64,000 nucleotides of DNA from Castellaniella sp. MT123 (GTDB lineage: Bacteria > Pseudomonadota > Gammaproteobacteria > Burkholderiales > Burkholderiaceae_B), in NCBI RefSeq assembly GCF_039614765.1, contig NZ_CP154879.1, positions 930,001-994,000 of the forward strand, read 5' to 3'. The translations under genes and the position numbers were made by a program. Under the pieces are notes generated by a model. That model saw nothing but the letters and a program-made list of their open reading frames with translations. It ran no database searches and was not told the DNA's origin. Of the stretch, positions 10,442 to 19,484 are shown piece after piece (positions within the stretch are counted from its first letter, which is position 1; every line of letters starts with the position of its first letter).

Positions 10442-12040
10442 ATGCATTTGCGTTCCCTCTCACGCCTGGGCGTCGCCGCCCGATTGACTCTGGGTTTTCT
10501 GGCTGTCGCCGTCATCGCCCTACTCATCGGGGGCGTGGGCCTGTATGCAAGCAGCCGCCTGAACATGCTGGCGGAATCCATGTATACCCGCGACCTGCTG
10601 GGTCTGCAGCACACCGCCCGGGCCAACCAGCAGCTCCTCATGACCGCGCGCGCGATCCGCATTGCCGCCCTCGCGCCCGACCAGGTCATCCGCGAGGCCC
10701 AGTTGACAAGCGCCCGGCAGCACCTGGAGGAACTGCAGCGCGAGCTGTCCCGCAGCGCGGTATCGGGAGACGACCGGACGGGACAAGCCATCCTTCAGGA
10801 GACCACTCAGTCGGCTCTGCGCTACACCGCAGGCATCCAGCAGGTCGGCCGCCTGATCTCCCAGGAACCCCTGCAGCCGGTGCGTGCCTCGGTGTCCATG
10901 CTCTATCGCGAGATCGTCCCGTTGGCCAACCAGATCGATCAGTCCATGAAGGAACTGATCGAATATCGCCAGCGGCAGGCCCGGACGCTCAGCCAGGAGA
11001 CCCGGGCGCTCTATGACCAGACTGTGCTGCTGATCGTCATCCTGACCCTCATCGGGGCGTTTTGCGCGATGATCCTGGGTTTTTTCCTGGCGCGGGGCCT
11101 GATGCGCCAGCTGGGGTCCGAGCCCGCCGAAGTCGCGCGCATCGCGCACACCATCGCGACCGGCGACCTCAGCCAGGCGATCGATGCCTCGAAGGCGCCG
11201 CGCCACAGCGTGCTGGATGCCATGGCTCAGATGCAGCTGGCGCTCAAACGCATTGTTGCCTCCGTGCGGGCCAGCAGCGACCATATCGCCACCGGAACGC
11301 ACCAGATCCAGCTGGGCAACAGCGACCTGGCCCAGCGCACCGAACGGCAGGCCGCCGATATCTCCGAAACAGCTGCCGCCATGGAAGAGATCACCGGCAC
11401 CGTCCACAGCAACACGGACGCCACTCGTCAAGCCGCAGCGCTGGCAGCCCGGGCCAACGAGGCCGCTCTGCGCAGCCTAGAGCGGATCGGCCAGATCGAG
11501 GCCGCCATCCGTCGCCAGGAAGAGAACTCCCGGGAAATCGAAGGTATCACCGGCCTGATCGACGGCATCGCGTTCCAGACCAACATGCTGGCGCTCAATG
11601 CGGCGATCGAGGCCGCACGCGCCGGCATTCATGGCCGGGGATTCGCGGTCGTCGCCACGCAGGTCCAGGACCTTGCCAGCCGTAGCTCGTCCGCCGCGCG
11701 AGACATCGCCGCGCTCATCGAGGGCAACAGCAGCCACGCCGCGCTCATGGCCCAGGGCGTCCAGGCGGCCGCCCAGGACATCCGGGCATCGGGTGAACGG
11801 ATCGGCGAACTCGATCGGCTTGTCAGTCAGATCCAGGCCAGCACGGAAGAACAGGCCTGCGGGCTGGCGCAGATCAACACGGCAATCGGGCAACTGAGCG
11901 ACATCACCCAGAGCAATGCCTCGCTGGTCGAAGAGGCTGCGGCCGCATCCAGCGGCCTGGCCAGGCAGGCTAGCACGCTGGTGACGACGGTCGGAGAATT
12001 CCATCTGGAACCCGCCTCACGCGCCCTGGTCCCTGTCTGA
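10442..12040 (+). CDS. Methyl-accepting chemotaxis protein
   Basis: This 532-residue transmembrane chemoreceptor has TM1 at about 14-36, a roughly 155-residue helical periplasmic ligand-binding region, TM2 at about 194-217 and a HAMP domain (about 218-270). The cytoplasmic signalling domain has the hairpin [21 protein letters not shown] followed by GRGFAVVA. No C-terminal NWETF-type CheR/CheB docking peptide is present; the protein ends ASRALVPV. The ligand cannot be told from the sequence. The gene is alone on the plus strand, and its last 24 bases overlap the 3' end of the convergent MerR-type gene. Flagellin genes further on fit a motile organism. Confidence 0.93.
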   Translation: MHLRSLSRLGVAARLTLGFLAVAVIALLIGGVGLYASSRLNMLAESMYTRDLLGLQHTARANQQLLMTARAIRIAALAPDQVIREAQLTSARQHLEELQRELSRSAVSGDDRTGQAILQETTQSALRYTAGIQQVGRLISQEPLQPVRASVSMLYREIVPLANQIDQSMKELIEYRQRQARTLSQETRALYDQTVLLIVILTLIGAFCAMILGFFLARGLMRQLGSEPAEVARIAHTIATGDLSQAIDASKAPRHSVLDAMAQMQLALKRIVASVRASSDHIATGTHQIQLGNSDLAQRTERQAADISETAAAMEEITGTVHSNTDATRQAAALAARANEAALRSLERIGQIEAAIRRQEENSREIEGITGLIDGIAFQTNMLALNAAIEAARAGIHGRGFAVVATQVQDLASRSSSAARDIAALIEGNSSHAALMAQGVQAAAQDIRASGERIGELDRLVSQIQASTEEQACGLAQINTAIGQLSDITQSNASLVEEAAAASSGLARQASTLVTTVGEFHLEPASRALVPV

Positions 12041-12445
12041 TTGGCATGAGACCACCGGCGTGCCGGTCCCCAGCAGGCAGATCAAGCCGCAGCGTGCCCG
12101 CGCCTCAGGCCCTTCCGGACATCCCGGCAGGGCTTGTTCCAGACGACCCAAGCGGCGCCTCAGTGCCTGAAGTTCCCGCCGGGTTTCCTGAATGCGCCGC
12201 CCGACCACCCGCCGCACGTCGGAACAGTCCTCGACGGGTGCGCGAACCAGCGGCTGGATCTCGTCCAGGGACAGTCCCAGGGCCTTCAATTGCAGGATCC
12301 TCTGGATGTCCTGAACCATGCTGTCGGGATAGTGGCGCTTGCTGCCGGGAAAACGCGGCGGCACAGCCAGAAGGTCACGCCGCTGGTAATAACGGATGGT
12401 CTCGACGCCGACACCGCTGGCACGAGCCAGTTCACCGATTTTCAT
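12017..12445 (-). CDS. MerR-family transcriptional regulator with metal-sensor-like cysteines
   Basis: This 142-residue regulator has the MerR winged helix at the N-terminus ([26 protein letters not shown], 1-26), a dimerisation helix, and a C-terminal loop with cysteines. Cys74, Cys109 and Cys119 (with Cys123) are spaced 35 and 10 apart. This is close to MerR/PbrR/CadR-type heavy-metal sensors (35 and about 9). The upstream in-frame ATG at 12475 adds only ten non-conserved residues, so I used 12445. No metal efflux pump, reductase or copper chaperone gene is adjacent, so the target is unknown. A palindrome at 12482-12495 may be its operator. Confidence 0.85.
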   Translation of the reverse strand: MKIGELARASGVGVETIRYYQRRDLLAVPPRFPGSKRHYPDSMVQDIQRILQLKALGLSLDEIQPLVRAPVEDCSDVRRVVGRRIQETRRELQALRRRLGRLEQALPGCPEGPEARARCGLICLLGTGTPVVSCQSDRDQGA

Positions 12446-12481
12446 AAATGGTCCGCACAGACTCGACAAAACCATGGCATC

Positions 12482-12495
12482 GTAATAGGTATTAC
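12482..12495. promoter_or_regulatory. Palindrome GTAATA-N2-TATTAC upstream of the MerR-type gene
   Basis: A perfect inverted repeat with 6-base arms and a 2-base spacer lies 37-50 bases before the regulator's start, in the short gap after selO. MerR-family regulators bind dyads between -35 and -10 elements of their own or target promoters, so this is a candidate operator. I do not see convincing flanking -35/-10 boxes. Confidence 0.35.
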
Positions 12496-12516
12496 CGGCC
12501 GCAGGTTTGAGGCAGA

Positions 12517-13986
12517 TCAGGACGAACAGCTGACGGCAACCGCGGGAATATCCGCGGCAGGCCCTCGGGCATAAGACTCGTGCCCGGGGCGCTCGGTGTA
12601 CGGATCACGCAGCAGGTCGAACAGGCGATCGATTTCCGATGGATCCCCTTGCTGCGCGGCCTGGATGGCCTGCTGCGCCAGATGATTGCGCAGGACATAC
12701 AGCGGATTGGCGGCGTTCATCGCCGCCCGCCGCCCGGTCGCGGGCGGGCCGGACAGAACAAGCCGCGACTGATAGCGTGTCAGCCAGGCCTGGGCGGCGC
12801 CGGGGTCGGCAAACAAGTCCAGCCAAGGGGCCGGATCGGACTCGACGTCGGCCAGCCGGCGAAACGCCAGGGTGAAATCCGCCCGCTGGGCATGCAGCAA
12901 GGCCCACCAGTCGTCACCCAGCTGCGCGTCCTCGGGGTGCCAGTCCGACAGGCCGAACTTGCGCGCCAGGCCCGCATGGTAGGCGCGCAGGAATTCGGTC
13001 TCGAACGGCGCCAGGCAGGATTCCAGATCCGATGCGGTGCAGCCCAGCACCAGCAGGCTGCCGGCCAGCCTGTACAGATTCCAACGAGCGACCGCCGGCT
13101 GTGCATTCCAGGCATAGCGCCCCTGGGTATCGGTATGGTTGCAGACATGGTCGGCCTGAAACGCATCCATGAAACCATAGGGACCGTAATCCAGCGTCAG
13201 TCCCAGGATGGACATGTTGTCCGTGTTCATGACGCCATGGCAGAACCCGACCAGCTGCCATTGGGCGATCAGCCGGGCCGTGCGGCGCGTGACTTCCGTC
13301 AGCAGCCGGCACGCGGTCGCCGGGAGGTCGGGCTCGGTCACGGTGCCGACTCGGCACTCGGGAAACCAATGGGTCACCACGTAATTCAGCAAGGCCGCCT
13401 GTTCGGCGGCCGAATGGCCCCAATGCTCGAAATGACCGAAACGCACGAACGACGGCGACAGCCGGGTCACGACCGCCGCGGTTTCCGGCGTCTCGCGCAT
13501 GACTGGGTCGCGGGATGCCACCAGCGCCAGCGCGCGGGTCGTGGGAATGCCCAGGCCTGCCATCGCTTCGCTGGCCAGGTATTCACGCACGCTGGATCGC
13601 AGCACGGCCCAGCCGTCGCCCATCCGGGAATACGGCGTGCGGCCCGAACCCTTGAGCTGGACTTCCCAGGTACCTTCGGGCCCGCCGACATCCCCCAGCA
13701 GGTGCGCCCGCCCGTCGCCCAGCTGCCCGGCCCAGACGCCGAACTGATGGCCGCTGTAGACGGTGGCGAGCGGCTCGATGCCGTTCAGTCTACCCTGACC
13801 CGAGCACAGATCAAGAAAATCCGGGCTGGACAGATCTTGCGTACCCAGTCCGATGAGGGCAGCTGCGGCCGGATTGGCGTGCAGCAGGCGCGGCTCGGTC
13901 AGCCGGCGCGGCGCGACCCGGGTATAAAACGATGTGGGCAGGCTGGCAAAGGAGCAGCCGACCGGCCGGTTGGAAAACAGCGCCAT
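12517..13986 (-). CDS. selO: Protein adenylyltransferase SelO (YdiU/UPF0061 family)
   Basis: This 489-residue pseudokinase-fold enzyme AMPylates proteins and is linked to the oxidative stress response. Family hallmarks seen are YSGHQFGVWAGQLGDGRA near residues 78-95, GSGRTPYSRMGDGWAVLRSS, REYLASEAMAGLGIPTTRAL, and the segment GFCHGVMNTDNMSILGLTLDYGPYGF (about 248-273) containing the metal-binding Asn/Asp. The length matches bacterial SelO. The C-terminus ends in SCSS with no selenocysteine signal, as usual for bacteria. It is followed by the MerR-type gene on the same strand. Confidence 0.95.
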   Translation of the reverse strand: MALFSNRPVGCSFASLPTSFYTRVAPRRLTEPRLLHANPAAAALIGLGTQDLSSPDFLDLCSGQGRLNGIEPLATVYSGHQFGVWAGQLGDGRAHLLGDVGGPEGTWEVQLKGSGRTPYSRMGDGWAVLRSSVREYLASEAMAGLGIPTTRALALVASRDPVMRETPETAAVVTRLSPSFVRFGHFEHWGHSAAEQAALLNYVVTHWFPECRVGTVTEPDLPATACRLLTEVTRRTARLIAQWQLVGFCHGVMNTDNMSILGLTLDYGPYGFMDAFQADHVCNHTDTQGRYAWNAQPAVARWNLYRLAGSLLVLGCTASDLESCLAPFETEFLRAYHAGLARKFGLSDWHPEDAQLGDDWWALLHAQRADFTLAFRRLADVESDPAPWLDLFADPGAAQAWLTRYQSRLVLSGPPATGRRAAMNAANPLYVLRNHLAQQAIQAAQQGDPSEIDRLFDLLRDPYTERPGHESYARGPAADIPAVAVSCSS

Positions 13987-14001
13987 GATGATCCCCGCGC
14001 C

Positions 14002-14373
14002 TTACGCCCGGTTCCGCCGGGCGGCCCGCTTGGCCGGCCTGACGTACAGGATCGCCGCCAGATACAGGCCCGTCGACAGGACGATCTCGACGCCCGCCAG
14101 CATCACGGAAAGCGGCGACGCATCCGACCAGGCACGCACGATGCCCTCCATCAGATACAGCAGACTGAGCATGGCCACCCACTGCAGCGTGTAGAGCCGT
14201 GCCTGCAACACCCCGCGCACGGCAAACAACAAGGGCACGGCCTTCAGGGCCATCAGGGTGCCACCCGGACGCAGCGGTGCCCACCACAGTTCCCAGCCCA
14301 CGCACAGGACGATCAGGCCGAGCAGACAGGCACAGGCCAGACGATGCAGGCCTGGATTGAGTTTCGCTTCCAT
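14002..14373 (-). CDS. DUF2069 membrane protein
   Basis: This 123-residue small inner-membrane protein has four hydrophobic helices (roughly 10-30, 38-52, 58-76 and 86-108) and an arginine/lysine-rich C-terminal tail. The pattern GGTLMALKAVPLLF and WVAMLSLLYLMEGIVRAWSD is typical of the DUF2069 family found across Betaproteobacteria. The function is unknown. It precedes selO by 15 bases on the same strand and is divergent from yihY with a 35-base gap, so both promoters must be packed there or overlap coding DNA. Confidence 0.85.
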   Translation of the reverse strand: MEAKLNPGLHRLACACLLGLIVLCVGWELWWAPLRPGGTLMALKAVPLLFAVRGVLQARLYTLQWVAMLSLLYLMEGIVRAWSDASPLSVMLAGVEIVLSTGLYLAAILYVRPAKRAARRNRA

Positions 14374-14408
14374 GCTGCTATTATGGCTCGAAACCCGGTA
14401 CCCGCCTC

Positions 14409-15716
14409 ATGACGACCCCGCCGCCCACTGTTGCATCCGCCGCCGAACGCCGCGCCCGCGCGCTGGACATCCTGCGCTTCACGCTGGATTTCGCGGGCCA
14501 CCGCAAGCTGACCCGGGTCGCTTCCAGCCTGACCTTTACGACCGTCCTGGCCATCGTGCCGCTGCTGGCTGTGGTGCTGGCGCTATTCACCGCCTTTCCC
14601 CTGTTCGCCCAGTTTCACCAGGCACTCGAAACGTTTCTGGGCGAAAGCCTGCTGCCGCCCTCGGTGTCGGACACCATCATGCGCTATCTGAACCAGTTCG
14701 CCGCGCAGGCATCGGGGCTGACGGCAGTGGGTGGTGCCTTTCTGGTGGTGACCTCGATCCTGCTCATCATGACGATCGATGAGGCCTTCAACGAGATCTG
14801 GAACGTCGCACGCCAGCGTCCCATGCGTCAGCGCCTGCTGGTGTACTGGGCGATCATTTCCCTGGGCCCCATCCTGATGGGTGCGAGCCTCTGGGCGACG
14901 ACCGTGCTCGCGCGCGAGTCCCTGGGGTACATCCAGCATTTACCCGAGGGACTTGGCCTGCTGCTGGAGCTCGTGCCCTTCCTGATGTCCGTCCTGGGCT
15001 TCACCGCGCTGTTCGTCTTCGTGCCGAACTGCCGGGTGCTGTGGCGTGACGCGCTGGCGGGCGGCCTGGGAACCGCGGCCATCCTGGCACTGATGAAGGC
15101 CGCCTTCACCTGGTATCTGACGCAGTTTCCCTCCTATACCGTGATCTACGGGGCCTTCGCCATCCTGCCGATTTTTCTGTTGTGGATCTACCTGTCGTGG
15201 CTGGTCGTGCTGCTGGGTGCAACCGTGGCATCCCTGCTGCCTGCCTTGCGCCTGCACCGCTGGGCCCTGCGGCGGCACCCAGGCGCGCAATTGATCGATG
15301 CCATCGGTATCGTGCGCGCGCTGTGGCAGGCGCGCGACACGCTACCGCCAGGACGCAGCCCGGGGTTCCTGGAAAAACACCTGCGCGTCCATCCGGATAC
15401 GCTGCACGACATTCTGGGCGCACTGCGCGAGCTGGGCTACGTGGTGCCCACGTCCGACAGCGAACACTGGGTCCTGGCCTGCGACCCACTGCAAGCGGGA
15501 CTAGGGCCGCTGACCGACCGCCTGCTGATCGATCGCGCCCAGCCTGGGCTGCCACCCGAGATCGCCCGCGCAATAGCCGATACGCTACTGGGTGCCCCAC
15601 CCACGCTGGAGGCGCTTTTCAGCGCCACCGCTACCGAAAACCAGGGTGATGATGCACAATACGGGGAAACAGTCGCATCAGGGCCCAGAGGAAACCATCA
15701 TGCTGAAAGTCAATGA
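14409..15716 (+). CDS. yihY: YihY/BrkB-family inner-membrane protein
   Basis: This 435-residue protein has six hydrophobic segments in the first 280 residues. Family signatures are RVASSLTFTTVLAIVPLLAV, TIDEAFNEIWN, YTVIYGAFAILPIFLLWIYLSW and VVLLGATVASLLPALR. The C-terminal 150 residues form a soluble, winged-helix-like tail. The family was once misnamed ribonuclease BN; its true role (membrane integrity or transport) is unsettled. Its end overlaps the start of the CBS-domain gene by 17 bases, suggesting coupling. Confidence 0.9.
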   Translation: MTTPPPTVASAAERRARALDILRFTLDFAGHRKLTRVASSLTFTTVLAIVPLLAVVLALFTAFPLFAQFHQALETFLGESLLPPSVSDTIMRYLNQFAAQASGLTAVGGAFLVVTSILLIMTIDEAFNEIWNVARQRPMRQRLLVYWAIISLGPILMGASLWATTVLARESLGYIQHLPEGLGLLLELVPFLMSVLGFTALFVFVPNCRVLWRDALAGGLGTAAILALMKAAFTWYLTQFPSYTVIYGAFAILPIFLLWIYLSWLVVLLGATVASLLPALRLHRWALRRHPGAQLIDAIGIVRALWQARDTLPPGRSPGFLEKHLRVHPDTLHDILGALRELGYVVPTSDSEHWVLACDPLQAGLGPLTDRLLIDRAQPGLPPEIARAIADTLLGAPPTLEALFSATATENQGDDAQYGETVASGPRGNHHAESQ

Positions 15717-16167
15717 AATCCTGCGTGTGAAGGGGCACACTCTCTACACCGGAAGCCCCGATATGCCGGTGCGCGAGGCCATCACCACCATGAGCCAGCT
15801 CGACATCGGTTCATTGGTCATCATGGAACACGGCCAACTGGTTGGCATGCTGACATTCCGTGAAATCATCAACCACCTGAACGCCCACGACAGCCAGGCG
15901 GGCGACTACACCGTGCGCAGCATCATGGACGACGCGCCAGTCAGCGTCACGCCCAACACCGACGCCGACGAAGTCCAGCGCCTGATGCTCGACAAGCACG
16001 CACGCTACATCCCCGTCATGGACGGCCCAACGCTGATGGGCGTGATTTCCTTCTACGACATGGCGCGGGCGATCGTCGATGCGCAGCAATTCGAAAACGA
16101 TATGCTGAAGGCCTACATCCGCGACTGGCCGTCCGAAGACCCCAAATCGTCGGCCCGGAAAGCCTGA
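15700..16167 (+). CDS. CBS-domain pair protein
   Basis: This 155-residue cytoplasmic protein consists almost wholly of two CBS motifs (about 15-65 and 78-130). These typically sense adenosine nucleotides. The motifs TMSQLDIGSLVIMEHGQLVGMLTFREI and DKHARYIPVMDGPTLMGVISFYDMAR are clear. I set the start at 15700 because GAGGAAA precedes that ATG at good spacing, although the frame is open upstream inside yihY. It has no attached effector domain, so its target is unknown. The overlap with yihY implies co-expression. Confidence 0.9.
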   Translation: MLKVNEILRVKGHTLYTGSPDMPVREAITTMSQLDIGSLVIMEHGQLVGMLTFREIINHLNAHDSQAGDYTVRSIMDDAPVSVTPNTDADEVQRLMLDKHARYIPVMDGPTLMGVISFYDMARAIVDAQQFENDMLKAYIRDWPSEDPKSSARKA

Positions 16168-16184
16168 CGCGCCCCTTCTGGAAT

Positions 16185-16202
16185 CGCCCCCTTGGGGGGG
16201 CG
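16185..16202. terminator. G/C hairpin between convergent CBS and dusA genes
   Basis: A 7-bp stem (CGCCCCC/GGGGGCG) with a TTGG loop sits in the 68-base gap between convergent stop codons. There is no T-run on either side, so it may be a terminator-like or REP-type hairpin rather than a classic intrinsic terminator. Confidence 0.4.
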
Positions 16203-16235
16203 CAGCATCACCGGGGTGTCCCTGGCAGCCCCCGG

Positions 16236-17240
16236 TCAGACCTGGGGCGCCAGGGTTTCCCAGGCGCGGCGCAGCACCTGCGGGCCTTCGGCGCGCAGGG
16301 CATTCGGGTCGGACAGCAGGCGCCGCCATTGACGCGCCCCCGGGCGTCCCGTGTGCCAGCCCAGCACGCCCCGCATCAGGATGTGCAGCGGTACGCCCCG
16401 GGCATGCTGCCTGGTCGCGTAGTCCAGAAATTTTTCCAGGATGTCTTCGGTCGCTGGCTGCGCATCAGGCGCCTGACCTGGGGTCATCCGCCGGTCGAGC
16501 TCGGCAAGGATGTCCGGATGGTGCCAGGCGGCACGGCCAAGCATCACCCCGTCCAGGCGCTGCATCCAGTCCAGGCAGGCGTCGACGTCCGCCAGCCCGC
16601 CATTGAGCACGATCCGCGCATCCGGAAAATCCTGCTTCAGGCGCAGCGCCTCGGCATGACGCAGCGGCGGCTTTTCGCGGTTGTCCTTGGGGGACAGGCC
16701 TTTCAGGACGGCGTTGCGGGCATGCACGATGAATACCCGGCAGCCGGCGTCATACAGCGTCCCCACAAAGTCGCGCACGAACCCATAGGACTCGTCGTAA
16801 TCCAGCCCCAACCTGTGCTTGACCGTCACCGGCACCGAAACCGCATCCTGCATGGCGCGCACACAGTCGGCCACCAGTCTTGGCTCGGCCATCAGACAGG
16901 CGCCGAAGGCGCCACGCTGGACGCGCTCGGACGGGCAGCCGCAGTTCAGGTTGATTTCGTCGTAACCCCAATCGGCCCCCAGCCGGGCGCTGCGCGCCAG
17001 GGCGTCGGGCTCACTGCCGCCCAGCTGCAGGGCGACCGGATGTTCGGCGGAGTCGAAATCCAGATGCCGCGCCACATCACCGTGCGTGAGAGCACCCGTC
17101 GTGATCATCTCGGTGTACAGCCGGGCCCGGGGCGCCAGCAGACGATGGAAGTACCGGCAGTGCCGGTCGGTCACATCGATCATGGGGGCGACACACAGGC
17201 GCCACGGGGAGTCATCCGGGCGGTACTCGCAATCCATCAT
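16236..17240 (-). CDS. dusA: tRNA-dihydrouridine(20/20a) synthase DusA
   Basis: This 334-residue FMN enzyme reduces uridine 20/20a in the tRNA D-loop. The barrel begins with WRLCVAPMIDVTDRHCRYF, has ALQLGGSEP and the DusA subgroup motif EINLNCGCPSERVQ. The active-site cysteine lies in GAFGACLM, and FMN/phosphate contacts are in VKHRLGLD, FIVHARNAVLKGLSPKDNRE and VLNGGL. I used the ATG at 17240; a TTG two codons upstream is also in frame. It diverges from thrB across a 100-base AT-rich gap. Confidence 0.95.
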   Translation of the reverse strand: MMDCEYRPDDSPWRLCVAPMIDVTDRHCRYFHRLLAPRARLYTEMITTGALTHGDVARHLDFDSAEHPVALQLGGSEPDALARSARLGADWGYDEINLNCGCPSERVQRGAFGACLMAEPRLVADCVRAMQDAVSVPVTVKHRLGLDYDESYGFVRDFVGTLYDAGCRVFIVHARNAVLKGLSPKDNREKPPLRHAEALRLKQDFPDARIVLNGGLADVDACLDWMQRLDGVMLGRAAWHHPDILAELDRRMTPGQAPDAQPATEDILEKFLDYATRQHARGVPLHILMRGVLGWHTGRPGARQWRRLLSDPNALRAEGPQVLRRAWETLAPQV

Positions 17241-17340
17241 TGTCAATCAATTATCCAGAAAGAAGTTTTATTTTACTTTCGACTAAAATGCCGCGTTGAC
17301 CGTCTCCCCTTGCGGCCTTCCGCAGCCGACAGTATTTTTC

Positions 17341-18315
17341 ATGGCCGTATTCACTTCCGTCTCCGAAGACGACGCACGCTCTCTGCTCCTGCGCTACGAA
17401 CTGGGCGAACTGGTTGCCCTGCGTGGCATCACGGCGGGCATCGAGAACACCAATTATTTTCTGGACACCACACAGGGGGCCTACGTGCTGACCCTGTTCG
17501 AGGTGCTGACCGCCGCACAGCTGCCGTTCTATATCGAGCTGATGCACCATCTGGCCACGCGCGGGGTCCCCGTGCCCGAACCCCAGACGCTGCGCGACGG
17601 CACCCGCCTGACCACCCTGCGCGACAAGCCCGCGGCCATCGTCACGCGACTCAATGGCGGCTATGAACCGGAACCCGGGCCTGCGCATTGCGCCCTGGCG
17701 GGACGCACGTTGGCGCAGGCCCATCTGGCAGCGCAGGACTTCGCCATCCACCAGCCCAACCTGCGCGGCCTGCCCTGGTGGCGGGAAACCGCCCCCAAAG
17801 TATTGCCCTTTCTGACCCCGGATCAGGCTGGACTGCTGACCCGCGCACTGGACGAACAGACGCGCATCGCCGCCGAGGGCGTGATTGCGGAACTGCCGTA
17901 CGGCCCCGCCCACTGCGACCTGTTTCGTGACAACGTGCTGTTCGATGGCACGTTCGAATCACCCCACATGGGGGGATTCATCGATTTCTACTTTGCCGGC
18001 TGCGACACCTGGCTGTTCGACGTGGCTGTCAGCGTCAACGACTGGTGTATCCATCGATCGTCCGGCGCCTTCGTGCGCCGGCGCCTGGAAGCCTGGCTGC
18101 AGGCCTACCATGACGTGCGACCCTTTACGGCAAAAGAGCGCGCCGCCTGGCCCGCCATGCTGCGCGCCGCAGCCTTGCGCTTCTGGATTTCCCGGCTATT
18201 CGATTTCTATCTGCCCCGCCCGGCCCAGACGCTCAAGCCACACGATCCGCGCCACTTCGAACGCATCCTGCGGCTGCGCGAGACGCAACCCGCCCCCCTT
18301 CTTCCCCTAGGGTGA
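17341..18315 (+). CDS. thrB: Homoserine kinase (ThrB, choline-kinase-like type)
   Basis: This 324-residue kinase phosphorylates homoserine on the way to threonine. It is the aminoglycoside-phosphotransferase-fold type, not the GHMP type of enterobacteria. The N-terminus MAVFTSVSEDDARSLL is followed by GIENTNYFLDT, the catalytic loop AHCDLFRDNVLFD and the metal-binding DFYFAGCDTWLFDVAV. The ATG at 17341 was chosen over the open frame upstream because homologues start with MAVFT. It acts downstream of asd (3650-4780) in the same pathway. Confidence 0.95.
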   Translation: MAVFTSVSEDDARSLLLRYELGELVALRGITAGIENTNYFLDTTQGAYVLTLFEVLTAAQLPFYIELMHHLATRGVPVPEPQTLRDGTRLTTLRDKPAAIVTRLNGGYEPEPGPAHCALAGRTLAQAHLAAQDFAIHQPNLRGLPWWRETAPKVLPFLTPDQAGLLTRALDEQTRIAAEGVIAELPYGPAHCDLFRDNVLFDGTFESPHMGGFIDFYFAGCDTWLFDVAVSVNDWCIHRSSGAFVRRRLEAWLQAYHDVRPFTAKERAAWPAMLRAAALRFWISRLFDFYLPRPAQTLKPHDPRHFERILRLRETQPAPLLPLG

Positions 18316-18333
18316 ACAGGCCCCGACCCACGC

Positions 18334-19149
18334 ATGAACCCGATTTCCCTGCAAGCCGCCATTCTGCCGCCCAGCGCCGGCTGGGCCTGGATCGTCCAGG
18401 GCTACGCAATTTTCCGGCGCCAGCCGCTGGCCCTGATCTTCTGGAGCGTAGCCACCAGTTTCGTCATCAACCTGGGCTCGGCCATCCCCGTGCTGGGGCA
18501 GATCGTGCTGGTTGCCCTGACGCCGCTGCTGACCTTTCTGACCTTGTGCGCATGCCGCCACCTGAGCCTGGGAGAACGCATGCTGCCGGGCATGTGGCTA
18601 AGGCCCCTGCAAACGGCGGGCGTCACCCCCGCCCTGCTGCGTCTGGGCCTGGCCTATCTGGGCTGCACCATGCTGGCCGCGTTCGCGGCCGTGCTGCCCT
18701 TTCTGTCGCAGCTGGTGGCCGCCATCGGCACGCAGCCGCAGCCCGACTATAAGGCCCTGGCCGCGGCCATGACCGGTCCACTGGTGGTCTTTGGCCTCTT
18801 TTACGTTGTGCTCTCGGCGCTGTTCTGGCATGCCCCGGCACTGATGGGCTGGCACCGTTTGCCGCTGCGCAGGGCGTTGTTCTATTCCATGGTGGCCTGC
18901 TGGCGCAACAAATGGGCCATCATCCTGTACGCGGGGACCTGGGCCGCCCTGTTCTTCGGTCTGCACGGTCTGCTGGACGGCCTGATGGACGCCGGCGTAT
19001 CCACCACCTTGCTGGCCTGGGTTTCGCTACTGCTGGACATTCTGGTCACCGCACTGCTGTACTGCAGCTTTTACCCGATCTACGCGTCCATCTTCCAGAG
19101 CCGCCAGGCGGCCGAGACCCGCGCCTCCCAGCCAGAAGACCCGCAGTAG
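18334..19149 (+). CDS. BPSS1780-family polytopic membrane protein
   Basis: This 271-residue protein has six or so hydrophobic helices. The N-terminal signature GWAWIVQGYAIFRRQPLALIFW and VLGQIVLVALTPLLTFLTLCAC match the betaproteobacterial BPSS1780 family of unknown function. It follows thrB by 18 bases on the same strand and is probably in the same transcript. Its last 70 bases overlap the 3' end of the convergent DUF192 gene. Confidence 0.85.
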   Translation: MNPISLQAAILPPSAGWAWIVQGYAIFRRQPLALIFWSVATSFVINLGSAIPVLGQIVLVALTPLLTFLTLCACRHLSLGERMLPGMWLRPLQTAGVTPALLRLGLAYLGCTMLAAFAAVLPFLSQLVAAIGTQPQPDYKALAAAMTGPLVVFGLFYVVLSALFWHAPALMGWHRLPLRRALFYSMVACWRNKWAIILYAGTWAALFFGLHGLLDGLMDAGVSTTLLAWVSLLLDILVTALLYCSFYPIYASIFQSRQAAETRASQPEDPQ

Positions 19150-19484
19150 CCCGAGGGCAGTTCCAGGACCGCTCGCGCCGTCCCGCACCCAGCAAGACGA
19201 TTGGGCGCAAACCCGCGGACTCCATGCAGAATCCGGCCTGTAGCGCCTAGAAACACCAGGTCCACCGGCAGGCGCAGGCCCAGGGTATGGATGGCGCGGC
19301 ACCCCGGAAACAGCAGTCCCCAGGGCTCATCACCCCAGGCACACCAGGCGTGCAAACCCAGAAATCGCTGCCGGAAGGTCTGCGCGCAACGAATGCGCAG
19401 GACATGGGGCGTACGCCCCCAGCACACCGTATCCGTCGGTCCGCCCCAGTGCACGACTATGATGTCCCCGTCAAAAACCCGCAT
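19080..19484 (-). CDS. DUF192-family protein at the end of the tad operon
   Basis: This 134-residue protein has the DUF192 pattern: CAQTFRQRFLGLHAW, GLLFPGCRAIHTLGLRLPVDLVFLG, then ARAVLELPSGYC. The typical FWMKNT segment is replaced by IHTLGL, a divergent variant seen in Tad-associated copies. No signal peptide is evident from the ATG at 19484. It overlaps the tadC stop by 14 bases, so it appears to be the last gene of the Tad operon, and it overlaps the convergent BPSS1780-type gene by 70 bases. Its role in pilus assembly is unknown. Confidence 0.75.
   Translation of the reverse strand: MRVFDGDIIVVHWGGPTDTVCWGRTPHVLRIRCAQTFRQRFLGLHAWCAWGDEPWGLLFPGCRAIHTLGLRLPVDLVFLGATGRILHGVRGFAPNRLAGCGTARAVLELPSGYCGSSGWEARVSAAWRLWKMDA

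Noticed and set aside
12580-14412. A 610-codon plus-strand frame over selO
   Set aside because: Antisense shadow of selO and the DUF2069 gene.
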